From NCBI RefSeq assembly GCF_038502225.1, contig NC_091293.1:10183910-10247909 (forward strand): a stretch of 64,000 bases of DNA, in the 5' to 3' direction. The notes beneath the pieces were generated by a model. That model worked only from the letters and a program-made list of their open reading frames with translations, did not search any database and had not been told where the DNA came from. Made by a program: the position numbers and the translations under genes. Shown here piece after piece: positions 24,201-37,312 of this stretch (positions within the stretch are counted from its first letter, which is position 1; each line of letters begins with the position of its first letter). The stretch comes from Cherax quadricarinatus. Its lineage: Eukaryota > Arthropoda > Malacostraca > Decapoda > Parastacidae.

Positions 24201-27200
24201 CACTGCTTCACCTTGTTACATGTCCCTGGCAGACACTGCTTCACCTTGTTACATGTCCCCGGCAGACACTGGTTCACCTTGTTACATTGTCCTGGCAGAC
24301 ACTGCTTCACCTTGTTACATGTCCCTGGCAGACACTGCTTCACCTTGTTACATATCCCTGGCAGACACTGCTTCACCATGTTATGTTATGTCCCTGGCAG
24401 ACACTGCTTTACCTTGTTAAATGTCCCTTGCAGACACTGGTTCACCTTGTTACATATCCCTGGCAGACACTGCTTCACCTTCTTACATATCCCTGGCAAA
24501 CACTGCTTCACCTTGTTACATGTCCCTGGCAGACACTGCTTCACCTTCTTACTTGTCCTGGCAGACACTGCTTCACCTTGTTGCATGTCCATGGCAGACA
24601 CTGCTTCACCTTGTTACATCTCCCAGGCAGACACTGCTTCACCTTCTTACTTGTCCTGGCAGACACTGCTTCACCTCGTTACTGGTCCCTGGCAGACACT
24701 GCTCACCTTGTTACATATCCCTGGCAGACACTGCTTCATCTTGTTACATGTCCCTGGCAGACCATGTTACATGTCCCTGGCAGACACTGCTTCACCTTGT
24801 TGCATGTCCCCGGCAGACACTGGTTCACCTTGTTACATGTCCCTGGCAGACACTGCTTCACCTTGTTACATGTCCCTGGCAGACACTGCTTCACCTTGTT
24901 ACATGTCCCTGGCAGACACTGCTTCACCTTGTTACATGTCCCTGGCAGACACTGCTTCACCTTGTTACATGTCCCTGGCAGACACTGCTTCACCTTGTTA
25001 CATGTCCCTGGTAGACACTGCTTCACCTTGTTACATGTCCATGGCAGACACTGCTTCACCTTGTTACATGTCCCTGGCAGACACTGCTTCACCTTGTTAC
25101 ATGTCCCTGGCAGACACTGCTTCACCTTGTTACATGTCCCTGGTAGACACTGCTTCACCTTGTTACATGTCCCTGGCAGACACTGCTTCACCTTGTTACA
25201 TGTCCCTGGTAGACACTGCTTCACCTTGTTACATGTCCGTGGCAGACACTGCTTCACCTTGTTACATGTCCCTGGTAGACACTGCTTCACCTTGTTACAT
25301 GTCCCTGGCAGACACTGCTTCACCTTGTTACATGTCCCTGGCAGACACTGCTTCACCTTGTTACATGTCCCTGGCAGACACTGCTTCACCAACTTATATG
25401 TCCCTGGCAGACACTGCTTCACCTTGTTACATGTCCCTGGCAGACACTGCTTCACCTTGTTACATGTCCCTGGCAGACACTGCTTCACCAACTTATATGT
25501 CCCTGGTAGACACTGCTTCACATTGTTACATGTCCCTGGCAGACACTGCTTCACCTTATTACATGTCCCTGGCAGACACTGCTTCACCTTGTTACATGTC
25601 CCTGGTAGACACTGCTTCACCTTGTTACATGTCCCTGGCAGACACTGCTTCACCTTGTTACATGTCCCTGGCAGACACTGCTTCACCTTGTTACATGTCC
25701 CTGGCAGACACTGCTTCACCTTGTTACATGTCCCTGGCAGACACTGCTTCACCTTGTTACATGTCCCTGGCAGACACTGCTTCACCTTGTTACATGTCCC
25801 CGGCAGACACTGTTTCACCTTGTTACATATCCATGGCAGACACTGCTTCACCTTGTTACATGTCCCTGGCAGACACTGCTTCACCTTGTTACATGTCCCT
25901 GGCAGACACTGCTTCACCTTGTTACATGTCCCTGGTAGACACTGCTTCACCTTGTTACATGTCCCTGGTAGACACTGCTTCACCTTGTTACATGTCCCTG
26001 GCAGACACTGCTTCACCTTGTTACATGTCCCTGGTAGACACTGCTTCACCTTGTTACATGTCCCTGGCAGACACTGCTACACCTTGTTACATGTCCCTGG
26101 CAGACACTGCTTCATCTTGTTACATGTCCCTGGCAGACACTGCTTCACCTTGTTACATGTCCCTGGCAGACACTGCTTCACCTTGTTACATGTCCCTGGC
26201 AGACACTGCTTCACCAACTTATATGTCCCTGGTAGACACTGCTTCACCTTGTTACATGTCCCTGGCAGACACTGCTTCAGCTTGTTACTTGTCCCTGGCA
26301 GACACTGCTTCACCAACTTATATGCCCCTGGCAGACACTGCTTCACCTTGTTACATATCCCTGGCAGACACTGCTTCATCTTTTTACTTGTCCCTGGCAG
26401 ACACTGCTTCATCTTGTTACATGTCCATGGCAGACACTGCTTCACCTTGTTACATGTCCCCGGCAGACACTGCTTCACCTTCTTACTTGTCCTGGCAGAC
26501 ACTTCTTCACCTCGTTACTTGTCCCTGGCAGACACTGCTCACCTTGTTACATATCCCTGGCAGACACTGCTTCATCTTGTTACATGTCCCTGGCAGACCA
26601 TGTTACATGTCCCTGGCAGACACTGCTTTACCTTGTTCCATGTCCCCGGCAGACACTGGTTCACCTTGTTACATATCCCTGGCAGACACTGCTTCACCTT
26701 GTTACATATCCCTGGCAAACACTGCTTCACCTTGTTACATGTCCCTGGCAGACACTGCTTCACCTTCTTACTTGTCCCTGGCAGACACTGCTTCATCTTG
26801 TTACATGTCCATGGCAGACACTGCTTCACCTTGTTACATGTCCCCGGCAGACACTGCTTCACCTTCTTACTTGTCCTGGCAGACACTGCTTCACCTCGTT
26901 ACTGGTCCCTGGCAGACACTGCTCACCTTGTTACATATCCCTGGCAGACACTGCTTCATCTTGTTACATGTCCCTGGCAGACCATGTTACATGTCCCTGG
27001 CAGACACTGCTTCACCTTGTTGCATGTCCCCGGCAGACACTGGTTCACCTTGTTACATGTCCCTGGCAGACACTGCTTCACCTTGTTACATGTCCCTGGC
27101 AAACACTGCTTCACCTTGTTACATGTCCCTGGCAGACACTGCTTCACCTTGTTACATGTCCCTGGCAGACACTGCTTCACCTTGTTACATGTCCCTGGCA

Positions 27201-30200
27201 GACACTGCTTCACCTTGTTACATGGCCCTGGTAGACACTGCTTCACCTTGTTACATGTCCATGGCAGACACTGCTTCACCTTGTTACATGTCCCTGGCAG
27301 ACACTGCTTCACCTTGTTACTTGTCCCTGGCAGACACTGCTTCACCTTGTTACATGTCCCTGGTAGACACTGCTTCACCTTGTTACATGTCCCTGGCAGA
27401 CACTGCTTCACCTTGTTACATGTCCCTGGTAGACACTGCTTCACCTTGTTACATGTCCGTGGCAGACACTGCTTCACCTTGTTACATGTCCCTGGTAGAC
27501 ACTGCTTCACCTTGTTACATGTCCCTGGCAGACACTGCTTCACCTTGTTACATGTCCCTGGCAGACACTGCTTCACCTTGTTACATGTCCCTGGCAGACA
27601 CTGCTTCACCTTGTTACATATCCCTGGCAGACACTGCTTCACCTTGTTACATGTCCCTGGCAGACACTGCTTCACCTTGTTACATGTCCCTGGCAGACAC
27701 TGCTTCACCAACTTATATGTCCCTGGTAGACACTGCTTCACATTGTTACATGTCCCTGGCAGACACTGCTTCACCTTATTACATGTCCCTGGCAGACACT
27801 GCTTCACCTTGTTACATGTCCCTGGTAGACACTGCTTCACCTTGTTACATGTCCCTGGCAGACACTGCTTCACCTTGTTACATGTCCCTGGCAGACACTG
27901 CTTCACCTTGTTACATGTCCCTGGCAGACACTGCTTCACCTTGTTACACGTCCCTGGCAGACACTGCTTCACCTTGTTACATGTCCCTGGCAGACACTGC
28001 TTCACCTTGTTACATGTCCCCGGCAGACACTGTTTCACCTTGTTACATATCCATGGCAGACACTGCTTCACCTTGTTACATGTCCCTGGCAGACACTGCT
28101 TCACCTTGTTACATGTCCCTGGCAGACACTGCTTCACCTTGTTACATGTGCCTGGTAGACACTGCTTCACCTTGTTACATGTCCCTGGTAGACACTGCTT
28201 CACCTTGTTACATGTCCCTGGCAGACACTGCTTCACCTTGTTACATGTCCCTGGTAGACACTGCTTCACCTTGTTACATGTCCCTGGCAGACACTGCTAC
28301 ACCTTGTTACATGTCCCTGGCAGACACTGCTTCATCTTGTTACATGTCCCTGGCAGACACTGCTTCACCTTGTTACATGTCCCTGGCAGACACTGCTTCA
28401 CCTTGTTACATGTCCCTGGCAGACACTGCTTCACCAACTTATATGTCCCTGGTAGACACTGCTTCACCTTGTTACATGTCCCTGGCAGACACTGCTTCAC
28501 CTTGTTACATGTCCCTGGCAGACACTGCTTCACCTTGTTACATGTCCCTGGCAGACACTGCTTCACCAACTTATATGTCCCTGGTAGACACTGCTTCACC
28601 TTGTTACATGTCCCTGGCAGACACTGCTTCACCTTGTTACATGTCCCTGGCAGACACTGCTTCACCTTGTTACATGTCCATGGCAGACACTGCTTCACCT
28701 TGTTACATGTCCCTGGCAGACACTGCTTCACCTTGTTACATGTCCCTGGCAGACACTGCTTCACTTTGTTACATGTCCCTGGCAGACACTGCTTCACCTT
28801 GTTACATGTCCCTGGCAGACACTGCTTCACCTTGTTACATGTCCCCGGCAGACACTGTTTCACCTTGTTACATATCCATGGCAGACACTGCTTCACATTT
28901 TTACATGTCCCTGGCAGACACTGCTTCACCTTGTTACATGTCCCTGGCAGACACTGCTTCACCTTGTTACATGTCCCTGGTAGACACTGCTTCACCTTGT
29001 TACATATCCCTGGCAGACACTGCTTCACCTTGTTACATGTCCCTGGCAGACACTGCTTCACCTTGTTACATGTCCCTGGTAGACACTGCTTCACCTTGTT
29101 ACATATCCCTGGCAGACACTGCTTCACCTTGTTACATGTCCCTGGTAGACACTGCTTCACCTTGTTACATGTCCCTGGCAGACACTGCTTCACCTTGTTA
29201 CATGTCCCTGGCAGACACTGCTTCACCTTGTTACATGTCCCTGGCAGACACTGCTTCACCTTGTTACATGTCCCTGGCAGACACTGCTTCACCTTGTTAC
29301 TTGTCCCTGGCAGACACTGCTTCACCTTGTTACTTGTCCCTGGCAGACACTGCTTCACCAACTTATATGCCCCTGGCAGACACTGCTTCACCTTGTTACA
29401 TATCCCTGGCAGACACTGCTTCATCTTTTTACTTGTCCCTGGCAGACACTGCTTCATCTTGTTACATGTCCATGGCAGACACTGCTTCACCTTGTTACAT
29501 GTCCCCGGCAGACACTGCTTCACCTTCTTACTTGTCCTGGCAGACACTGCTTCACCTCGTTACTTTTCCCTGGCAGACACTGCTCACCTTGTTACATATC
29601 CCTGGCAGACACTGCTTCATCTTGTTACATGTCCCTGGCAGACCATGTTACATGTCCCTGGCAGACACTGCTTTACCTTGTTGCATGTCCCCAGCAGACA
29701 CTGGTTCACCTTGTTACATATCCCTGGCAGACACTGCTTCACCTTGTTACATGTCCCTGGCAAACACTGCTTCACCTTGTTACATGTCCCTGGCAGACAC
29801 TGCTTCACCTTCTTACTTGTCCCTGGCAGACACTGCTTCATCTTGTTACATGTCCATGGCAGACACTGCTTCACCTTGTTACATGTCCCCGGCAGACACT
29901 GCTTCACCTTCTTACTTGTCCTGGCAGACACTGCTTCACCTCGTTACTTGTCCCTGGCAGACACTGCTCACCTTGTTACATATCCCTGGCAGACACTGCT
30001 TCATCTTGTTACATGTCCCTGGCAGACCATGTTACATGTCCCTGACAGACACTGCTTCACCTTGTTGCATGTCCCCGGCAGACACTGGTTCACCTTGTTA
30101 CATGTCCCTGGCAGACACTGCTTCACCTTGTTACATGTCCCTGGCAAACACTGCTTCACCTTGTTACATGTCCCTGGCAGACACTGCTTCACCTTGTTAC

Positions 30201-33200
30201 ATGTCCCTGGCAGTCACTGCTTCACCTTGTTACATGTCCCTGGCAGACACTGCTTCACCTTGTTACATGGCCCTGGTAGACACTGCTTCACCTTGTTACA
30301 TGTCCATGGCAGACACTGCTTCACCTTGTTACATGTCCCTGGCAGACACTGCTTCACCTTGTTACTTGTCCCTGGCAGACACTGCTTCACCTTGTTACAT
30401 GTCCCTGGTAGACACTGCTTCACCTTGTTACATGTCCCTGGTAGACACTGCTTCACCTTGTTACATGTCCCTGGTAGACACTGCTTCACCTTGTTACATG
30501 TCCCTGGCAGACACTGCTTCACCTTGTTACATGTCCCTGGTAGACACTGCTTCACCTTGTTACATGTCCCTGGCAGACACTGCTTCACCTTGTTACATGT
30601 CCCTGGCAGACACTGCTTCACCTTGTTACATGTCCCTGGCAGACACTGCTTCACCAACTTATATGTCCCTGGCAGACACAGCTTCACCTTGTTACATGTC
30701 CCTGGCAGACACTGCTTCACCTTGTTACATGTCCCTGGCAGACACTGCTTCACCTTGTCACATATCCCTGGCAGACACTGCTTCACCATGTTATATGTCC
30801 CTGGCAGACACTGCTTTAACATGTTACATGTCTCTGGCAGACACTGCTTCACCTTGTTACATGTCCCCGGCAGACACTGCTTCACCTTGTTACATATCCC
30901 TGGCAGACACTGCTTCACCTTGTTACATGTCCCCGGCAGACACTGCTTTACCTTGTTACATGTTTCTGGCAGGCACTGCTTCACCTTGTTACACGTCCCT
31001 GGCAGACACTGCTTCACCTTGTTACATGTCCCTGGCAGACACTGCTTCACCTTGTTACATGTCTCTGGCAGACACTGCTTCACCTTGTTACATGTCCCCG
31101 GCAGACACTGCTTCACCTTTTTACATGCCCCTGGCAGACACTGTTTCACCATGTTACATGTCCCTGGCAGACACTACTTCACCTTGTTACATGTCCCTCG
31201 CAGACACTGCTTCACCTTTTTACATATCCCTGGCAGACAGTTTCACCATGTTACATGTCCCCGGCAGACACTGCTTCACCTTTTTACATGTCCCTGGCAG
31301 ACACTGCTTCACCTTTTTACATGTCCCTGGCAGACACTGTTTCACTATGTTACATGTTCCTGGCAGACATTGCTTCACCTTTTTACATGTCCCTGGCAGA
31401 CACTGCTTCACCTTGTTACATGTCCCTGGCAGACACTGCTTCACCTTGTTACATATCCCTGGCAGACCCTGCATCACCATGTTATATATCCCTGGCAGAC
31501 ACTGCTTCACCTTGTTACATGTCCATGGCAGACACTGCTTCACCTTGTTACATATCCCTGGCAGACCCTGCATGACCATGTTATATATCCCTGGCAGACA
31601 CTGCTTCACCTTGTTACATATCCCTGGCAGACCCTGCATCACCATGTTATATATCCCTGGCAGACACTGCTTCACCATCTTACATGTCCCTGGCAGACAC
31701 TGGTTCACCATCTTACATGTCCCTGGCAGACACTTCTTCACCATGTTACATGTCCCTGGCAGACACTGCTTCACCTTGTTACATGTCCCTGGCAGACACT
31801 GCTTCACCTTGTTACATATCCCTGGCAGACACTGCTTCACCATGTTACATGTCCCTGACAGACACTGCTTCACCATGTTACATGTCCCTGGCAGACACTG
31901 CTTCACCATCTTACATGTCGCTGGCAGACACTGCTTCACCATCTTACATGTCCCTGGCAGACACTGCTTCACCATGTTACATGTCCCTGGCAGACACTGC
32001 TTCACCTTGTTACATGTCCCTGGCAGACACTGCTTCGCCTTGTTATATGTCCTTGGCAGACACTGCTTCACCATGTTACATGTCCGTGACAGACACTGCT
32101 TCACCATCTTACATGTCCCTGGCAGACACTGTTTCACCATCTTACATGTGCCTGGCAGACACTGCTTCACCATGTTACATGTCCCTGGCAGACACTGCTT
32201 CACCATCTTACATGTCCCTGGCAGACACTTCTTCACCATGTTACATGTCCCTGGCAGACACTGCTTCACCTTGTTACATGTCCCTGGCAGACACTGCTTC
32301 ACCTTGTTACATGTCCCTGGCAGACACTGCTTCACCTTGTTACATGTCCCTGGCAGACACTGCTTCATTTTGTTACATGTCCCTGCCAGACACTGCTTCA
32401 CCTTTTTACATGTCCATGGCAGACACTGCTTCACCTTGTTACATGTCCCTGGCAGACACTGCTTCACCATCTTACATGTCCCTGGCAGACACTGCTTCAC
32501 CATCTTACACGTCCCTGGCAGACACTGCTTCACCATCTTACATGTCCCTGGCAGACACTGCTTCACCATCTTACATGTCCCTGGCAGACACTTCTTCACC
32601 ATGTTACATGTCCCTGGCAGACACTGCTTCACCTTGTTACATGTCCCTGGCAGACACTGCTTCACCTTGTTACATGTCCCTGGCAGACACTGCTTCACCT
32701 TGTTACATGTCCCTGGCAGACACTGCTTCATTTTGTTACATGTCCCTGGCAGACACTGCTTCACCTTTTTACATGTTCCTGGCAGACACTGCTTCACCTT
32801 GTTACATGTCCCTGGCAGACCCTGCTTCACCATGTTACATGTCCCTGGCAGACCCTGCTTCACCACGTTACATGTCCATGGCAGACACTGCTTCACCATG
32901 TTACATCTCCCTGGCAGACGCTACTTCACCATGTTACATATCCCTGGCAGACACCGATTCACCTTGTTACATGTCCCTGGCAGACACTGCTTCACCATGT
33001 TACATATCCCTGGAAGACACTGCTTCACCTTGTTACATGTCCCTTGCAGACACTGCTTCACCATGATACATGTCCCTGGCAGACGCTACCTCACCATCTT
33101 ACATGTCCCTGGCAGACACTGCTTCACCTTGTTACATGTCCCTGGCAGACACTGCTTTACCATGTTACATGTCCCTGGCAGACACTGCTTCACCTTGTTT

Positions 33201-36200
33201 TATGTCCCTGGCAGACACTGCTTCACCTTGTTACATGTCCCTGGCATACACTGCTTCACCTTGTTATATGTCCCTGGCATAGACTGCTTTACCATGTTAC
33301 ATGTCCCTGGCAGACACTGCTTCACCATGTTACATGTCCCTGGCAGACACTGCTTCACCATGTTACATGTCCCTGGCAGACACTGCTTCACCTTGTTACA
33401 TATCCCTGGCAGACACTGCTTTACCTTGTTACATGTCCCTGGCAGACACTGCTTTACCTTGTTACATCTCCTTGGCAGACACTGCTTCACCTTGTTACAT
33501 GTCCCTGGCAGACATTGCTTCACCTTGTCGCATATCCCTGGCAGGCACTGCTTCACCATGTTATATGTCCCTGGCAGACACTGCTTTACCATGTTAAATG
33601 TCCCTTGCAGACACTGCTTCACCATTTTACATGTCTCTGGCAAACACTGCTTTACCATGTTACATGTCCCTGGCAGACACTGTTTCACCTTGTTACATGT
33701 CCCCGGCAGACACTGCTTCACTTTGTTACATGTCCCTGGTAGACACTGCTTCACCTTGTTACATATCCCTGGCAGACACTGCTTCACCTTGTTACATATC
33801 CCTGGCAGACACTGCTTCACCTTGTTACATGTCCCTGGCAGACACTGCTTCACCTTGTTACATGTCTTTGGCAGACACTGCTTCACCTTGTTACATGTCC
33901 CTGGCAGACACTGCTTCACCTTGTTACATGTCTCTGGCAGACACTGCTTCACCTTGTTACACGTCCCCGGCAGACACTGCTTCACCTTTTTACATGCCCC
34001 TGGCAGACACTGTTTCACCATGTTACATGTCCCTGGCAGACACTACTTCACCTTGTTACATGTCCCTCGCAGACACTGCTTCACCTTTTTACATGTCCCT
34101 GGCAGACACTGTTTCACTATGTTACATGTTCCTGGCAGACATTGCTTCACCTTTTTACATGTCCCTGGCAGACACTGCTTCACCTTTTTACATGTCCCTG
34201 GCAGACACTGTTTCACTATGTTACATGTTCCTGGCAGACATTGCTTCACCTTTTTACATGTCCCTGGCAGACACTGCTTCACCTTGTTACATATTCCTGG
34301 CAGACACTGCTTCACATTGTTACATGTCCCTGGCAGACACTGCTTCACCTTGTTACATATCCCTGGCAGACACTGCTTCACCTTGTTACATGTCCCTGGC
34401 AGACCCTTCATCACCATGTTAAATATCCCTAGCAGACACTGCTTCACCTTGTTACATGTCCCTGGCAGACCCTGCATCACCATGTTACATATCCCTGGCA
34501 GACACTGATTCACCTTGTTACATGTCCCTGGCAGACACTGCTTCACCATGTTGCATGTCCCTGACAGACACTGCTTCACCATGTTACATGTCCCTGGCAG
34601 ACACTGCTTCACCTTGTTATATGTCCTTGGCAGACACTGCTTCACCATGTTACATGTCCCTGACAGACACTGCTTCACCATCTTACATGTCCCTGGCAGA
34701 CACTGCTTCGCCTTGTTATATGTCCTTGGCAGACACTGCTTCACCATGTTACATGTCCCTGACAGACACTGCTTCACCATCTTACATGTCCCTGGCAGAC
34801 ACTGCTTCACCATCTTACATGTCCCTGGCAGACACTGCCTCACCATCTTACATGTCCCTGGCTGACACTGCTTCACCATCTTACATGTCCCTGGCTGACA
34901 CTGCTTCACCATCTTACATGTCCCTGGCAGACACTGCTTCACCATCTTTCATGTCCCTGGCAGACACTTCTTCACCATGTTACATGTCCCTGGCAGACAC
35001 TGCTTCACCTTGTTACATGTCCCTGGCAGACACTACTTTACCATCTTTCATGTCCCTGGCAGACACTGCTTCACCTTGTTACATGTCCCTGGCAGACCGT
35101 GCATCACCATGTTATATATCCCTGGCAGACACTGTTTCACCTTGTTACATGTCCCTGGCAGACTCTTCATCACAATGTTAAATATCCCTAGCAGACACTG
35201 CTTCACCATGTTACATGACTCTGGCAGACACTGCTTCACCTTGTTACATGTCCCTGGCAGACACTGCTTCGCCTTGTTATATGTCCTTGGCAGACACTGC
35301 TTCACCATGTTACATGTCCCTGACAGACACTGCTTCACCATGTTACATGTCCCTGGCAGACACTGCTTCACCATGTTACATGTCCCTGGCAGACACTGCT
35401 TCACCATGTTACATGTCCCTGGCAGACACTGCTTCACCATGTTACATGTCCCTGGCAGACACTGCTTCACCTTGTTACATGTCCCTGGCAGACACTGCTT
35501 CATCTTGTTACATGTCCATGGCAGACACTGTTTCACCTTTTTACATGTCCCTTGCAGACACTGCTTCACCATCTTACATGTCCCTGCCAGACACTGCTTC
35601 ACCATGTTACATGTCCCTGGCAGACACTGCTTCACCTTGTTACATGTCCCTGGCAGACACTGCTTCACCATGTTACATGTCCCTGGCAGACACTGCTTCA
35701 CCATGTTACATGTCCCTGGCAGACACTGCTTCACCATGTTATATGTCCCTGGCAGACACTGTTTCACCTTGTTACATGTCCCTGGCAGACACTGCTTCAC
35801 CATGTTACATGTCCCTGGCAGACACTGCTTCACCTTGTTACATGTCCCTGGCAGACACTGCTTCACCATCTTACATGTCCCAGGCAGACACTGCTTCACC
35901 ATCTTACATGTCCCTGGCAGACACTGCTTCACCATCTTACATCTCCCTGCAGACACTGCTTCACCATCTTACATGTCCCTGGCAGACACTGCTTCACCAT
36001 CTTACATGTCCCTGGCAGACACTGCTTCACCATGTTACATGTCCCTGGCAGACACTGCTTCACCTTGTTACATGTCCCTGGCAGACACTGCTTCACCATC
36101 TTACATGTCCCTGGCAGACACTGCTTCACCTTGTTACATGTCCCCGGCAGACACTGCTTCACCATCTTACATGTCCCTGGCAGACACTGCTTCACCTTGT

Positions 36201-36624
36201 TACATGTCCCTGGCAGACACTGCCTCACCATCTTACATGTCCCTGGCAGACATTGCTTCACCTTGTTACATGTCCCTGGCAGACACTGCTTCACCATCTC
36301 ACATGTCCCTGGCAGACACTTCTTCACCTTGTTACATGTCCCTGGCAGACACTGCTTCACCATCTTACATGTCCCTGGCAGACACTGCTTCACCTTGTTA
36401 CATGTCCCTGGCAGACACTGCTTCACCTTGCTACATGTCCCTGGCAGACACTGCTTCACTATCTTACATGTCCCTGGCAGACACTGCTTCACCTTGCTAC
36501 ATGTCCCTGGCAGACACTGCTTCACTATCTTACATGTCCCTGGCAGACACTGCTTCACCATCTTACATGTCCCTGGCAGACACTGCTTCAACATCTTACC
36601 TGTCCCTGGCAGACGCTGCTTCAC
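12262..36624 (+). repeat. 33-bp minisatellite, about 738 units, carrying the 3' splice site of Ig exon 2
   Basis: The unit consists of ACACTGCTTCAC, then CTTGTTACATGT, then CCCTGGCAG. Because 33 is divisible by 3 and the unit lacks stops in all three plus frames and one minus frame, the array shows stop-free frames thousands of codons long, with 11-residue repeats (SLADTASPCYM, PGRHCFTLLHV, WQTLLHLVTCP, and CNKVKQCLPGT on the minus strand). Common variants are CTGGTAG, CCATGGCAG, CCCCGGCAG and CACCAACTTATAT. Small indels shift the frame at many points. Larger blocks are themselves duplicated (see findings). The last unit ends at AG 36612 and its first 12 bases match the start of Ig exon 2, so the array is intron 1 amplified across its 3' end. 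Confidence 0.95.
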
Positions 36625-36765
36625 TTCGGGAACACCATCGGGAAGTATGGCAGAATGTGGTGGAAGGCGACAACGTGACCCTTAGCTGTTGGGTCAGCCT
36701 CATGACCTCCCTCACTGACCTAAGATGGACCTGGAGTCACCAGCACCAGGTCATCAACTCTCATT
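36613..36765 (+). CDS. Host gene exon 2: N-terminal half of the second Ig domain
   Basis: The frame reads AASLREHHREVWQNVVEGDN, then VTLSCWVSLMTSLTDLRWTW and SHQHQVINSH: the A to C strands of an Ig domain with the first Cys and the core Trp. The acceptor is the CCCTGGCAG of the last minisatellite unit. Phase 1 entry matches the phase 1 exit of exon 1 (G plus AC gives Asp). It leaves in phase 1 before GTACGT at 36766. The upstream array frame (from about 35955) is open into this exon, so use of earlier unit acceptors would add 11-residue repeats to the linker between the Ig domains. Confidence 0.75.
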
Positions 36766-36942
36766 GTACGTTATCTCTGGTAGTCTGTACCTCACAGCCT
36801 TCAAAGTTATGAGAACTTTTTTTTTCTTCTTCCTAATGGTCATACAATTGTTGTTGTTGTTATAACCACCAGTAAGTTCTCGCTATAGTTTGTTGACTGT
36901 TTCGTGTACACATTTAGTACCCAAAGTTGTTTTCTTACTCAG

Positions 36943-37124
36943 GTTACCTGACGAACTACAGCCGCGTGTGTGAAGCTGTGTTAGGCTCTGTAACCCTTGC
37001 TGCTGATGGGAACTACTCCTGTATTGGCACCATCAGCGGCACCAACCCTGGCAGTGCCATCACCACTGGCACCAACACAGGCAGTGGGACAGTGGAGAAG
37101 TTCGTGAACCTCAAGGTTCAACGT
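36943..37124 (+). CDS. Host gene exon 3: C-terminal half of the second Ig domain
   Basis: The acceptor TTTTCTTACTCAG ends at 36942. With the single base carried over from exon 2 the frame reads CYLTNYSRVCEAVLGSVTL, then AADGNYSCIGTISGT, then VEKFVNLKVQ. DGNYSC is the D-x-x-Y-x-C motif of Ig F strands. The loop NPGSAITTGTNTGSGT is an unusually long Gly/Thr-rich insertion between the F and G strands. It leaves in phase 1 at GTTAGT. The 177-base intron before it is the only compact one seen in this gene. Confidence 0.75.
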
Positions 37125-37204
37125 TAGTATAAAAGTATTTCTACAAGTGGTTTGGAAATATTTTATGATAGGATGTTTCTGGGTGTTCAAGTTGCTATGC
37201 TCCA

Positions 37205-37225
37205 TTAGTGGTAGATGGTGGTGTG

Positions 37226-37260
<35 letters not shown>

Positions 37261-37261
37261 T

Positions 37262-37312
<51 letters not shown>

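Noticed and set aside
12139..34508. Overlapping plus-strand reading frames of 3660, 3572 and 2929 codons as giant repeat proteins
   Set aside because: They are the same 33-bp satellite read in different frames; the frames switch at random indels, show no codon bias or domain, and four of six frames are open at once.
12262..36624. CRISPR-like array
   Set aside because: Units are contiguous with no unique spacers, the region is eukaryotic and there are no cas genes.
36625..36660. Alternative start of Ig exon 2 at the AG near 36645 or 36655
   Set aside because: The first lacks a good pyrimidine tract and the second gives the wrong phase; kept only as a possibility that would weaken the splice-junction interpretation.
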